Shown here: positions 27,162 to 35,254 of the stretch, in pieces | Numbering within the stretch: the first letter of the stretch is position 1 | Layout of the letters: every line of letters begins with the position of its first letter | Assembly: GCF_016862515.1 (NCBI RefSeq) | Contig: NZ_BONC01000020.1 | Coordinates: 1-64,000 of the forward strand | Reading direction: 5' to 3' | DNA from: Asanoa iriomotensis | GTDB taxonomy: Bacteria > Actinomycetota > Actinomycetes > Mycobacteriales > Micromonosporaceae | DNA: 64,000 bases | The notes under the pieces: generated by a model | What the model saw: only the letters and a program-made list of their open reading frames with translations | Told to the model about the DNA's origin: nothing | Database searches by the model: none | Position numbers and translations under genes: made by a program

Positions 27162-27839
27162 TCAGAGGGTCGCACCGCCGCCCAGGCCGGCCCGGACCGT
27201 GCGGGTGATCTCGTCGGCCAGCACCTCGTCGACGCCGGCCTCGATGCCGTCGACGGCGGCCCGGGCGACCACCCGCGGGTCGCTCTTCGGCTGTGTGACG
27301 TGTGCGGCCATGTCGGTGTCGAGGTAGCCGACGTAGAGCCCGGTCACTCCGATCCCCCGGTCCCGCAACTCGGCGCGGAGGTGGTTGGTCGCGGACCAGA
27401 GCGCCGCCTTGGTCGCGCCGTAGGCGCCGCTCGGCAGCCAGGAGAGCACGGAGGCCACGTTGAGGACGTGCCCGCCGCCGTTATTGGCGATCACGGGTAC
27501 GAAGGCCCGCGTGACGTCCAGCACGCCGAACAGGTTGGTGTCGAACTGGCGCCGGATGTCCGCCGGGTCACCGTCGACCAGGCTGCGGCTGTAGGTGTCG
27601 ATGGCGGCGTTGTTGACCAGCAGCGTGACGCCACCGGCCGCGGCGGCCGCGCGCGCGATCGAGGCCTGGTCGGTCACGTCGAGCGCGATCGCGGTGGCGC
27701 GCGGGTTGGTCACGGTGCTGGGGTCGCGTACCCCGGCGTAGACGGTCTTGGCACCGCGCTCCAGAAACTCCTCGACGAAGGCCTTGCCCAGGCCGCGATT
27801 GCCGCCGGTCACCAGCACGGTGGCCCCGTTGATCTCCAT
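27162..27839 (-). CDS. SDR family oxidoreductase divergent from its TetR regulator
   Basis: 225 residues from ATG at 27839. NAD(P) motif TGGNRGLG, NNAA at 76-79, catalytic Ser130/133 and Tyr140-x3-Lys144. It is short, ending soon after GYLDTDMAAHV, and is typical of small-molecule reductases controlled by TetR proteins. Two AAACCGATCGGTTT palindromes lie just upstream, between it and tetR, so it should be repressed by that regulator. Substrate unknown. Confidence 0.9.
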   Translation of the reverse strand: MEINGATVLVTGGNRGLGKAFVEEFLERGAKTVYAGVRDPSTVTNPRATAIALDVTDQASIARAAAAAGGVTLLVNNAAIDTYSRSLVDGDPADIRRQFDTNLFGVLDVTRAFVPVIANNGGGHVLNVASVLSWLPSGAYGATKAALWSATNHLRAELRDRGIGVTGLYVGYLDTDMAAHVTQPKSDPRVVARAAVDGIEAGVDEVLADEITRTVRAGLGGGATL

Positions 27840-27860
27840 GTCCGCTCCTCTTGCCCATTG

Positions 27861-27878
27861 GGAAACCGATCGGTTTCC
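27861..27878. promoter_or_regulatory. TetR operator O1, 18-bp perfect palindrome
   Basis: GGAAACCGATCGGTTTCC lies 22 bp upstream of the SDR start in the SDR/tetR divergon. A second copy follows with a centre-to-centre distance of 24 bp. A perfect palindrome repeated in a divergent promoter next to a tetR gene is strong evidence for its operator. Confidence 0.85.
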
Positions 27879-27886
27879 AACACCGT

Positions 27887-27900
27887 AAACCGATCGGTTT
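27887..27900. promoter_or_regulatory. TetR operator O2, 14-bp palindrome
   Basis: AAACCGATCGGTTT repeats the central part of O1 and is followed by CC as in O1. It lies 33 bp upstream of the tetR ATG. With O1 it would allow control of both divergent genes, including autoregulation. Confidence 0.82.
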
Positions 27901-27932
27901 CCGATGGCAAGAATTGGCGCTAGGCTGTGGCG

Positions 27933-28496
27933 ATGGCAACGGGGACCACCACACGCGACCGCCTGTTGGCGGCGGCAGCCGACCTCTTCTACCGGGAGGG
28001 AGTGACGGCCACGGGCGTCGAACGCCTGTGCACGACCGCGGGTGTCTCGAAGCGCTCGATGTACCAGCTCTTCCCCACGAAGGACGCGCTGGTGGCGGAG
28101 GCGCTGGCCACCGTCGGCCCGGAGACGAACCGGATGTTCCTGCCGGACGATTCCGAAACCCGCCCCCGGGAACGCATCCTGCACGTGTTCCGCAGCCAGG
28201 AGTCACTGGCGTCACAGCCGGGCTTCCTGGGTTGCCGCTTCGTCAACACGGCGACGGACCTGCGCGACCCTTCCCACCCGGCGTCGGCTGTTGCCAGGGA
28301 CTTCAAACAGCAGCTGACGGACTGGTTCGCCGCCGAAGCCCGCGCGGCCGGCGCCGCGGACCCGGCGTTGCTCGCCAGACAACTCACCATGGTCTTCGAC
28401 GGCTTCGCCGCCCGCGCGATCGTCACGGGCACGGACCTGGCCGACCTGAGCGTGACCACGGCATCGACCCTGCTCGACGCGGCCGGCGTCCGGTGA
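27933..28496 (+). CDS. TetR/AcrR family transcriptional regulator
   Basis: 187 residues from ATG at 27933; a GTG 6 nt earlier is possible. TetR_N helix-turn-helix at about 8-55 (RDRLLAAAADLFYREGVTATGVERLC and SKRSMYQLFPTKDALVAEAL). The C-terminal ligand domain contains QPGFLGCRFVNTATDL, as in regulators of the AcrR/YsiA-like subset that respond to small lipophilic or reactive compounds. Two perfect operators lie upstream. The stop overlaps the next gene as GTGA. Confidence 0.93.
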   Translation: MATGTTTRDRLLAAAADLFYREGVTATGVERLCTTAGVSKRSMYQLFPTKDALVAEALATVGPETNRMFLPDDSETRPRERILHVFRSQESLASQPGFLGCRFVNTATDLRDPSHPASAVARDFKQQLTDWFAAEARAAGAADPALLARQLTMVFDGFAARAIVTGTDLADLSVTTASTLLDAAGVR

Positions 28497-29329
28497 CGCG
28501 ACCTTACGAGGTGTCCGCGGCCGCGCTGCGGCCGCTGTTCGAGATGTTCTGGACGTCCGAAGGTTGGCGAGACCAGCCTTTGCCGCTGTCGGACGTGGCG
28601 GTCGAGGCCGGTTTGATGTTCGTCGAGCCGCGGACCCTGTGCCATGACGAGTGGGTGGCCGCGGCCCGCGCGGCGGCGGCGTCCCTGGACGTCGGTGAGG
28701 TCTCGAACGCCTTCCTCGCCAGCCTTTCCACGCGCCGCCTGGACCTGCGGTCGGCCCTGGGTTCGTACGCGATCGCCCGGGTCCTGCCCGACCATTCCTT
28801 CGCGGCGCGGGACGGCACCTGCGATGTCTGCGGCTTGGCGGAGGTCGCGACCGAGGACCTCAACGTACTGAACTTCGAACGCTTCAAGTGGGGTGGCGTG
28901 CGGCGCGACGAGATCCCTTACCTCACCCTGGATCTCGAACAGTTCGCCCTGGCACCGCGGCCGGCGGCGTCGGCCGAGGACCTCCGCATCGGCCGCGAGC
29001 TGATCAGCACGCTCGATTCGTTACCGGCTCGCGTCACCGCCGCGCAGGCGGTCGGCAAGCTGACGATGGTCAAGGGCAACAAGGACGAACGCGGAGTCCT
29101 GCTCGACATCCTCGGCGTGTGCGACATCCTGCACGACGACGAACACCGCGGCTACCGCGAGGGATTCGTCACGGCCGCGGACCGAGACCTGCCCACCAAG
29201 AGATTCGTCGAGCACGCCTACCCCACCTGCTGGTGGACCGGAAGCAACGGCATCGACCACACCGCGCTGCCCGAGTTCCTACCCGCCCTGCTGCCAGTCG
29301 GTCTCTCCAGTGATCGGCGGCGTCTGTGA
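28493..29329 (+). CDS. Hypothetical protein with central CxxC, translated with tetR
   Basis: 278 residues from GTG at 28493, overlapping the tetR stop as GTGA. The centre has HSFAARDGTCDVCGLA (Cys110, Cys113), a possible zinc- or redox-binding site, followed by VLNFERFKWGGVRRDEIPYLTLDLEQF. The C-terminus has aromatic- and Cys-rich EHAYPTCWWTGSNGIDH. No signal peptide or membrane segment. I do not recognise the family. The overlaps on both sides indicate a three-gene operon with tetR and the following hydrolase. Confidence 0.8.
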   Translation: MTRPYEVSAAALRPLFEMFWTSEGWRDQPLPLSDVAVEAGLMFVEPRTLCHDEWVAAARAAAASLDVGEVSNAFLASLSTRRLDLRSALGSYAIARVLPDHSFAARDGTCDVCGLAEVATEDLNVLNFERFKWGGVRRDEIPYLTLDLEQFALAPRPAASAEDLRIGRELISTLDSLPARVTAAQAVGKLTMVKGNKDERGVLLDILGVCDILHDDEHRGYREGFVTAADRDLPTKRFVEHAYPTCWWTGSNGIDHTALPEFLPALLPVGLSSDRRRL

Positions 29330-29832
29330 TCGCTACGGGCGTGCGGTATCTGCTTGTGCCTGGTCGAGGTGTGGCGTTGCCGGATCACTGGATGCGGCGG
29401 TTCGCGCAGCGGCCCGGCTTCGAGTGGGCGCCCGAGCCGCCCGGCCCGCCGTACGCGCCCGACGAGCGGGTGGCGGCGTTGCAGACCGTGGTGAGCGCGG
29501 GCGAGGCGCCGGTGGTGCTGGTCGCGCACAGTGCGGGCTGCTTGACCGTCGCGCTGTGGGCCGCCCGGCACACCGGCCCGGTGCGGGGTGCCCTGCTGGT
29601 CACCCCGCCGGACGTTCCGCCTGATCAGATCGTCGTCCCGCGCACGCGGCTGCCGTTCCCGTCGATCCTGGTTGCCAGCCGCAACGACCCCTACACCTCC
29701 GTGGCAGGGTTCCAGGCGCTCGCCGACGACTGGGGTGCCGACCTCGTCGACGCCGGCGACGTCGGTCACCTCGACAGCGCCACCGGGTTCGGTTCGTGGC
29801 CCGACGGCGAACGGCTTGTCGCGCGGCTCTAG
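29326..29832 (+). CDS. RBBP9/YdeN-type alpha/beta hydrolase
   Basis: 168 residues from GTG overlapping the previous stop (GTGA). Small serine-hydrolase fold: nucleophile Ser69 in VLVAHSAGCL, acid in ASRNDPYTS, and His in GDVGHLDS followed by GFGSWPDGERL, the signature of COG3545/RBBP9. Bacterial substrates are not established. Third member of the tetR operon. Confidence 0.88.
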   Translation: MIATGVRYLLVPGRGVALPDHWMRRFAQRPGFEWAPEPPGPPYAPDERVAALQTVVSAGEAPVVLVAHSAGCLTVALWAARHTGPVRGALLVTPPDVPPDQIVVPRTRLPFPSILVASRNDPYTSVAGFQALADDWGADLVDAGDVGHLDSATGFGSWPDGERLVARL

Positions 29833-29961
29833 CGTCCCGGTTTCATCAGCTGTAACTGGCGCTACGTGACGGCCGCCGCGGATCGTGAGAACTCCCGCAC
29901 GCTCATCGTTACGCACCTAGCGTCGGAGGGAAGTTGACCGTCGTTCCAACGGGGGAAGCAA

Positions 29962-30795
29962 GTGACTACCGGACATGTTTCGACCAAGGACAACAACGAG
30001 ATCTTCTTCAAGGACTGGGGCAATCCCAACGGGCAGCCTGTGGTGTTCAGCCACGGGTGGCCGTTGACCGCCGACGCGTGGGATGACGCCATGATGATGG
30101 TGGCCGAGAACGGTTACCGGGGCATCGCGCACGACCGGCGCGGTGGTGGGCGCAGCAGCCAGCCCTGGGAGGGCAACGATCTCGACTCGTACGCCGATGA
30201 CCTCTCCGCTGTCATCGACTCGCTCGATCTGCACGATGCGGTGCTGGTGGGCCACTCCACCGGTGGTGGCGAGATCACGCGCTACGTCGGGCGGCACGGC
30301 ACCTCGCGGGTTTCCAAGATGATGCTCGTCAGCGCGATCCCGCCAGTGATGATCAAGTCGTCGAAAAACCCCGAGGGCCTGCCCAAGGAGGTCTTCGACC
30401 AGCTTCGTGACGGGATGTCGGCCGACCGGTCGCAGTTCTACGAGGACCTCAGCGCACCCTTCTTCGGTGCCAACCGCAAGGGGTCCCACGTTTCACAGGG
30501 ACTGCGCGACCAGTTCTGGCAGCAGTCGATGACGTGCGGCCTCAAGGGTGCGTACGACTGCATCCAGGCCTTCTCCGAGACCGACCTGACGATGGACCTC
30601 GAGGCGATCGACGTGCCCACGATGTTCATCCACGGCGACGACGACCAGATCGTGCCGATCGACGACGCGTCCCGCAAGGCCGTCAAGCTCGTCGACAACG
30701 CGGAGCTCAAGGTCTACCCGGGTGCGCCGCACGGGCTCACCAGCACGCTGAAGGACGAGTTCCACGCGGACCTGCTGGCCTTCCTGAGGTCCTAG
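29962..30795 (+). CDS. Alpha/beta hydrolase, non-heme chloroperoxidase/esterase type
   Basis: 277 residues from GTG with GGGGGAAG upstream. Nucleophile Ser99 in [10 protein letters not shown], the oxyanion segment [12 protein letters not shown], acid in [10 protein letters not shown], and His in GAPHGLTST. This subset (aryl esterase/cofactor-free perhydrolase, formerly chloroperoxidase) hydrolyses esters and may form peracids. Cytosolic. It ends tail-to-tail with the DUF1501 gene, sharing 4 nt. Confidence 0.92.
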   Translation: MTTGHVSTKDNNEIFFKDWGNPNGQPVVFSHGWPLTADAWDDAMMMVAENGYRGIAHDRRGGGRSSQPWEGNDLDSYADDLSAVIDSLDLHDAVLVGHSTGGGEITRYVGRHGTSRVSKMMLVSAIPPVMIKSSKNPEGLPKEVFDQLRDGMSADRSQFYEDLSAPFFGANRKGSHVSQGLRDQFWQQSMTCGLKGAYDCIQAFSETDLTMDLEAIDVPTMFIHGDDDQIVPIDDASRKAVKLVDNAELKVYPGAPHGLTSTLKDEFHADLLAFLRS

Positions 30796-32135
30796 CGGAA
30801 GATGCCGATCTTCTTGGCCGTGTAACCGGGGAAGATCTTCTTCCAGTCCTTCACACCCATGCGGGCGCCGAGGAGCTCCGTGATGACGTCGCGGTAGTCG
30901 TTGGCGCCCGCCAGGTCGCCCTGGTCCAGTGAGCCCGAGGCCAGGCCCGGCCACCGGCCGTGCACCTTGCCGCCGTACATCCCGCCGCCCAGCAGCATCA
31001 TCAGGCCGCCGTGGCCGTGGTCCGTGCCCGAGTTGCCGTTGGCCTCCACCCGCCGGCCGAACTCGCTCATCGTCACGATCGACGTCTCGTCGAGGGCCGG
31101 GCCGAGGTCCGTCGCGAACGCGCCCAGCGCGCCCGCCAGCTCGTTGAGGCGGTTGCGCATGTCGCCGCCGTCCGGGCCGCCGATGTTGGTGTGCATGTCC
31201 CAGCCGCCGATGTCGACGGCCGCGACCCGCAGGCCCACCTTCGCCTTGATCAGCCTGGCCACGTCCTTGAGCTGGTCGGCGAAGCCGCCGCCCGGCCACT
31301 GCGCGGTGGACTGGTAGTCGGACTGGGCGATCTTCCGGGCCGTCGAGATCGACTTGAGCGTCTCGGCCGCCTGGGCGCCCAGCGGGTGGTTGCCGACGCC
31401 GGTGTACAACGCCTTGAGGGCCGTCAGCGACTTGTCGCGCATGCCGCCGCCGCCCCGCAGGTCGAACTCGCGGATGCCCTGCAGCACCAGCTTGCTCTGG
31501 CCACCGACCAGCGACCGGGGCAGCGCCGAGCCCTCGGCGACCGCGCGGAACGTGGTGCCGGGGCCGAGCTGCTCCAGCACCCGGTCGAGGAATCCGGTGT
31601 GGACGGCCGTCGACGCCGCGCCCCGCTCCAGGCAGTCCTGCGCCTGGAAGTGCGATCGGCTGGCGTCCGGCGAGGCGACCGCGTGCACCGCGGCCATCTT
31701 GCCCGCCTCCCAGAACGGCGCCAGCGGCGCGAGCCCCGGATGCAGGCCGAACCGGTCGTCGCCGGCGAGCAGCGCGCCGGGCTGCACGGCGATGTCGCGG
31801 CGGGCGTTGAGATAGTTGCGGTCGCCGCGCGGCACGATCACGGACAGGCCGTCCATGCCGCCGCGCAGGAAGACCACGACCAGCGTGCGGGTGGTGGTCG
31901 ACGGCGCACCGAACGCGACCCGGGTGGTGGCCACCTGGTTGGCCAGGCTGGCCACACCGACCGCGCCCGCGCCGGCCAGCACGCGGCGCCGCGTGAAGCC
32001 CTTGCGCCACTGGTCGCGCTGCGCCTGCAGGTCGGCGGCGACCGCCTCCGCCTGGACCCGGATCGCGGCCTCGGGCAGGTTCGGGCCCCGGCGGGCCAGC
32101 TCGGCCCGCGTCGAAGGTCCATCAGGGACAGTCAT
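30792..32135 (-). CDS. DUF1501 domain-containing exported protein
   Basis: 447 residues from ATG at 32135, 4 nt after the DUF1800 stop. A twin-arginine-type signal ([18 protein letters not shown]) lies at about residues 48-65, behind a charged N-tail. The DUF1501 core, in the alkaline-phosphatase/sulfatase-like superfamily, shows [30 protein letters not shown] and [15 protein letters not shown], the latter carrying metal-type His/Asp residues. DUF1501 and DUF1800 genes are usual neighbours in bacteria but their role is not established. Confidence 0.92.
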   Translation of the reverse strand: MTVPDGPSTRAELARRGPNLPEAAIRVQAEAVAADLQAQRDQWRKGFTRRRVLAGAGAVGVASLANQVATTRVAFGAPSTTTRTLVVVFLRGGMDGLSVIVPRGDRNYLNARRDIAVQPGALLAGDDRFGLHPGLAPLAPFWEAGKMAAVHAVASPDASRSHFQAQDCLERGAASTAVHTGFLDRVLEQLGPGTTFRAVAEGSALPRSLVGGQSKLVLQGIREFDLRGGGGMRDKSLTALKALYTGVGNHPLGAQAAETLKSISTARKIAQSDYQSTAQWPGGGFADQLKDVARLIKAKVGLRVAAVDIGGWDMHTNIGGPDGGDMRNRLNELAGALGAFATDLGPALDETSIVTMSEFGRRVEANGNSGTDHGHGGLMMLLGGGMYGGKVHGRWPGLASGSLDQGDLAGANDYRDVITELLGARMGVKDWKKIFPGYTAKKIGIFR

Positions 32136-32139
32136 GGCC

Positions 32140-33927
32140 TCACCGCAACGCGTGGTAGATGGAGTCGAACAACAACGGCGCCAGATACTCGATCTTGCCG
32201 CCCAGGCTGCCGTTGCGTACCGCCGTGTTGTCCTTCGCCGACAGGAACGACAGCAGCGCCTTGCGATGGGTCGCGGCAACCGGCTGGAAGAGCAGCCGGG
32301 CGGCGAGACTGTCGATGTAGGGGCCGGTGGTGGCCGGCCGCTTGCCGACCAGACCCTCGACCTTCGGGTACGACAGCCCGCGCTCGAACCCGCCGACCAG
32401 CGACCGGTGCGCGTTCCACAGCGAGAGCGTCGCGTGCGCGGACCGCCACGCCGCCGAGACATCGGGATAGCCGTTCGGCGGCACCCAGGCCAGCGGCGCG
32501 TTGCCGAACCGCTGCGTCATGAAGTAGAGGCCCTCGACGCCGGCGCGCACGTCGGATCCCGGTGCCACGCCCAGCGCCCGCGCGGTGGCGACGAAGTTTT
32601 CCAGCGGTCGCCGGGTCTTCATGCCGGTCGCGATCCAGAACTCCTGCGACCGGAACAGCACCCGCAGCACGGGCGCGATCGCGGTGCCGTTCTCGAGGTA
32701 GGTGTCGGCGAGCCGCTGCACGAGCCCGTTCGGCGGCGCGTCGCAGACGAACCGCACGGCCAGCTTGCGCGCGATGTTCTTCGCCGTGGCGGGATGAGTG
32801 GCCAGATAGGACAGATACTTCTCGCCGACCTCGAGGCCCTTGGACCGGGACGGGTTCTTGTCCTTGAAGCCGAGCACCTTGACCGGGTCGACCCAGTGCC
32901 GGTTCGACTCGTACCGGAACTCGCCCTCGTTGGTCACGGTCCGGCCCGTCAGGATGTACGCGCTGTTGCGCACGTCCTTCTCGTTGTAGCCGCCGTCGAT
33001 CCCGACCGTGTGCAGCTCCAGCAGCTCGCGCCCGTAGTTCTCGTTGACCGACCGCCGGTCGGACGCCGCGTTGTCGAGATAGCGCAACATCGCCGGGTGC
33101 CGGGCGCTGGCCTTGAGCATGTCGACGAACTTGCCCAGCGCGTGCTTGCGGATCACGTCGTTGTCGTACGACGTCCGCACGTCCCACCCGCCGTCGAACG
33201 GGTTGGTCACGTTGAGGTGGTTGGACCAGAAGTCCACCATCACCTCGAGGAGCTGGCGGTTGCTCCACATCTGCCGGGCGATGGTCGCCTGGCCGAGCTC
33301 GAACTGCGCCTGGTAGTCGAACTCCTTGACCGTGCGCCGGATCTGCGCGGTGCTCATCGCGACGGTCGGGAACGCGCCCAGCGCCTTGGCCGAGACCGCG
33401 TCGTCCACCTTGCCCGGGTTGAGCTGCTGCTCCAACCACTCGTCGATGCCCGTCTTGGTGGCCGCGTCGACCAGCGCCCGGGTCGGCCCGAACGTCGTGC
33501 GCCGCAGCATGTGCAGGATCGGGTCCCGGCTGAGCATGTTGGGGTTGGTCGGCTTGGCCTTCGCGGCGGCCGCGGCGGCCGCACCGGGGGTCTCGGCCAG
33601 CCCGGCGGCGCCCAGGTCGATGGAGTCGCCGAGCGACTGCGTGTAGCTGGCGTCCCGGTCGGCGAACGCACCCGCGTCGCGCGGCGAGCGGGTCGAGGTG
33701 GCGCTGTCACCGAGCGCGGCGGAGATGCCACCGCCACCGCCCATGACCGCGGCCGCCGAGCCCACCGCGCCGGTCGCCACCACGGCCGCGCCCGCGCCGA
33801 TCAGCACCTGCCGCCGGTTGCGCACCAGCTTGAGCAGGGTCGGCTCGCTCGCCCGGGCCAACCGGGCGACCTTGGGCGCCAGCGGATCAGGAGCCCGGTG
33901 CCGCGACGCGGCACGCCGTTCCGCCAT
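32140..33927 (-). CDS. DUF1800 domain-containing exported protein
   Basis: 595 residues from ATG at 33927 (an upstream in-frame start lacks a ribosome site). A possible Tat-like signal, LVRNRRQVLIGAGAAVVATGAVGSAAAVMG, lies around residues 34-65 after a basic N-tail. The DUF1800 region begins near LSRDPILHMLRRTTFGPT and contains MVDFWSNHLNV, NYGRELLELHTVG and the terminal EYLAPLLFDSIYH. It forms an operon with DUF1501 and probably acts with it outside the membrane. Function unknown for the family. Confidence 0.93.
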   Translation of the reverse strand: MAERRAASRHRAPDPLAPKVARLARASEPTLLKLVRNRRQVLIGAGAAVVATGAVGSAAAVMGGGGGISAALGDSATSTRSPRDAGAFADRDASYTQSLGDSIDLGAAGLAETPGAAAAAAAKAKPTNPNMLSRDPILHMLRRTTFGPTRALVDAATKTGIDEWLEQQLNPGKVDDAVSAKALGAFPTVAMSTAQIRRTVKEFDYQAQFELGQATIARQMWSNRQLLEVMVDFWSNHLNVTNPFDGGWDVRTSYDNDVIRKHALGKFVDMLKASARHPAMLRYLDNAASDRRSVNENYGRELLELHTVGIDGGYNEKDVRNSAYILTGRTVTNEGEFRYESNRHWVDPVKVLGFKDKNPSRSKGLEVGEKYLSYLATHPATAKNIARKLAVRFVCDAPPNGLVQRLADTYLENGTAIAPVLRVLFRSQEFWIATGMKTRRPLENFVATARALGVAPGSDVRAGVEGLYFMTQRFGNAPLAWVPPNGYPDVSAAWRSAHATLSLWNAHRSLVGGFERGLSYPKVEGLVGKRPATTGPYIDSLAARLLFQPVAATHRKALLSFLSAKDNTAVRNGSLGGKIEYLAPLLFDSIYHALR

Positions 33928-34068
33928 CCCCCCACCCCTTGCTGTGTCGACACGGATCCAGGGCGGACCATAGATGCAGGTACGCACCTGTCTCAATGCG
34001 AGCGGTCGTTTGTTAAGCCGGCCCTAAAGATCGTCGCCGGCTTGCGGCCGAGTGGTTGACTGGACGTC

Positions 34069-34353
34069 GTGCGGTTGGTCATCTCCGCGCTCACCGGGGC
34101 GCTGCTGTTCGCGCTGGTCGACGCCAGTGACGCGGCGTCACCATGGGCGTTCCTGGCCGCCGCCCTCGCCGCCGCCCTGCTGGTTGCCGCAACGCTCGGC
34201 GCCCTCGCGCCCGGCCGGCACCAGCGCGCCGACGCCACCACCCGCGGCGCCACCCTGCGCGCCCGTGCCCAGCGCCGCCGCATCCCGCGCGCGCTCGACC
34301 CGGACGGGCGTGGTCGTCCCCGCCCGCGGGCACCCTCGCTCCACCTCGCCTGA
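34069..34353 (+). CDS. Small membrane protein (DUF6412-like) upstream of the YidC paralogue
   Basis: 94 residues from GTG. Two hydrophobic segments (LVISALTGALLFALVDA and WAFLAAALAAALLVAATLGALA) are followed by an Arg-rich tail. From general knowledge, a DUF6412-type gene commonly precedes a short YidC/Oxa1 gene in actinobacteria, which fits here. It may assist membrane insertion; that is inference. Confidence 0.68.
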   Translation: MRLVISALTGALLFALVDASDAASPWAFLAAALAAALLVAATLGALAPGRHQRADATTRGATLRARAQRRRIPRALDPDGRGRPRPRAPSLHLA

Positions 34354-34407
34354 TCCGCCCAAATCTCCGCTGCCGCCACCGCGCGGCGGCTCCTCCGCGC
34401 CCGGCTC

Positions 34408-34469
34408 TGCTCTGCTTCCACATGCGCACCACCCCGGCTGACCTGCGGTGCGTATCTGTAAGCAGAGCA
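34408..34469 (+). promoter_or_regulatory. Two-tier stem-loop in the leader of the YidC paralogue
   Basis: TGCTCTGCTT (34408-34417) pairs perfectly with AAGCAGAGCA (34460-34469). Inside it CGCACC (34425-34430) pairs with GGTGCG (34447-34452). The structure ends 35 nt before the yidC-like ATG. It has no U-run and could be a regulatory leader or an mRNA-stability element. Confidence 0.5.
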
Positions 34470-34504
34470 AAGCCTCGGCGCACGATCAGTCGAGGAAACC
34501 GATC

Positions 34505-35179
34505 ATGCTTGCGTTTGCTCCACTCGACGGCGCCGTGGGCGTCGCCGGGTCTGCCCTGTCCGGAATCGCCGCCTTTATCGCTCCGCTCGCGGGCCCGTAC
34601 GCGATGGTTCTGGCGATCATCCTGTTCACCGTCGCCGTGCGGCTCGCGGTCGCGCCGCTCAGCATCGCCGCCGTCCGTGGCGAGCGCCGCCGCAACGCGC
34701 TCCTGCCCAAGATCCAAGAAATCCAGCAGCGGTACGCCAAACAGCCCGACCGCCTCCGCACCGAGCTCACGGCCCTCTACCGGGAATCCGGCTCGAACCC
34801 GCTCGCCGGCTGCCTGCCATCCCTCGCCCAGGTGCCGTTCTTCCTGGTCATGTACCGCACCTTCACGATCTCGCCGCCCGCCGGCGAGCTGTGGGGCGTC
34901 CCCCTCGGCCACCACCTGGCGGCCGGTCTCGGCGGTGCGGTTCTGCCGGTGTACGGCGTACTCCTGCTGCTGTTGATCCTGCTCGCGGTCTTCTTCGCGC
35001 GCCGCTCGCGGCGGGCGCTCGGTCCACAAGCGACCGGATTGGCCCGGGTGATGCCCTTCATGTCCTTTCTCACCGTGCCGGCGGCCCTCGTGCTGCCCCT
35101 CGCGGGCATGTTCTACCTGGTCACCACCACTGCGTGGACCGCGCTGGAGCACTTCGTGCTGCGCCGGCCCGGCCATTGA
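34505..35179 (+). CDS. YidC/Oxa1 family membrane insertase, short paralogue
   Basis: 224 residues from ATG at 34505 with GAGG upstream. It carries the conserved YidC core: TVAVRLAVAPLSIAAVRGERR with the intramembrane Arg, KIQEIQQRYAKQPDRLRTELTALYRESGSNPLAGCLPSLAQVPFF, and two C-terminal spans (MPFMSFLTVPAALVLPLAGMFYLVTTTAW). The large extracytoplasmic domain of the Gram-negative protein is absent, as expected for Gram-positives. It is probably a secondary insertase; the housekeeping copy would be near rpmH/rnpA. An in-frame ATG at 34448 is rejected because it overlaps the leader hairpin. Confidence 0.9.
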   Translation: MLAFAPLDGAVGVAGSALSGIAAFIAPLAGPYAMVLAIILFTVAVRLAVAPLSIAAVRGERRRNALLPKIQEIQQRYAKQPDRLRTELTALYRESGSNPLAGCLPSLAQVPFFLVMYRTFTISPPAGELWGVPLGHHLAAGLGGAVLPVYGVLLLLLILLAVFFARRSRRALGPQATGLARVMPFMSFLTVPAALVLPLAGMFYLVTTTAWTALEHFVLRRPGH

Positions 35180-35209
35180 CAAACGTCCCTATGTCCGTTA
35201 CAACCCGTC

Positions 35210-35223
35210 TGAGAGCGCTCTCA
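35210..35223. promoter_or_regulatory. LacI/CebR-type operator upstream of the GH16 glucanase
   Basis: TGAGAGCGCTCTCA is a perfect 14-bp palindrome 31 bp before the GH16 start. It matches the layout of the CebR box (TGGGAGCGCTCCCA), which represses cellulase genes in streptomycetes until cello-oligosaccharides appear. It predicts control of the glucanase by a LacI-family repressor encoded elsewhere. Confidence 0.78.
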
Positions 35224-35254
35224 CGGCCCGTCCCCCGCTCGAGAGAGGCCACAT

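Noticed and set aside
34448-34504. N-terminal extension of the YidC paralogue
   Set aside because: The 19 extra codons overlap the leader hairpin, are hydrophilic and lack a ribosome site; ATG at 34505 has GAGG upstream.
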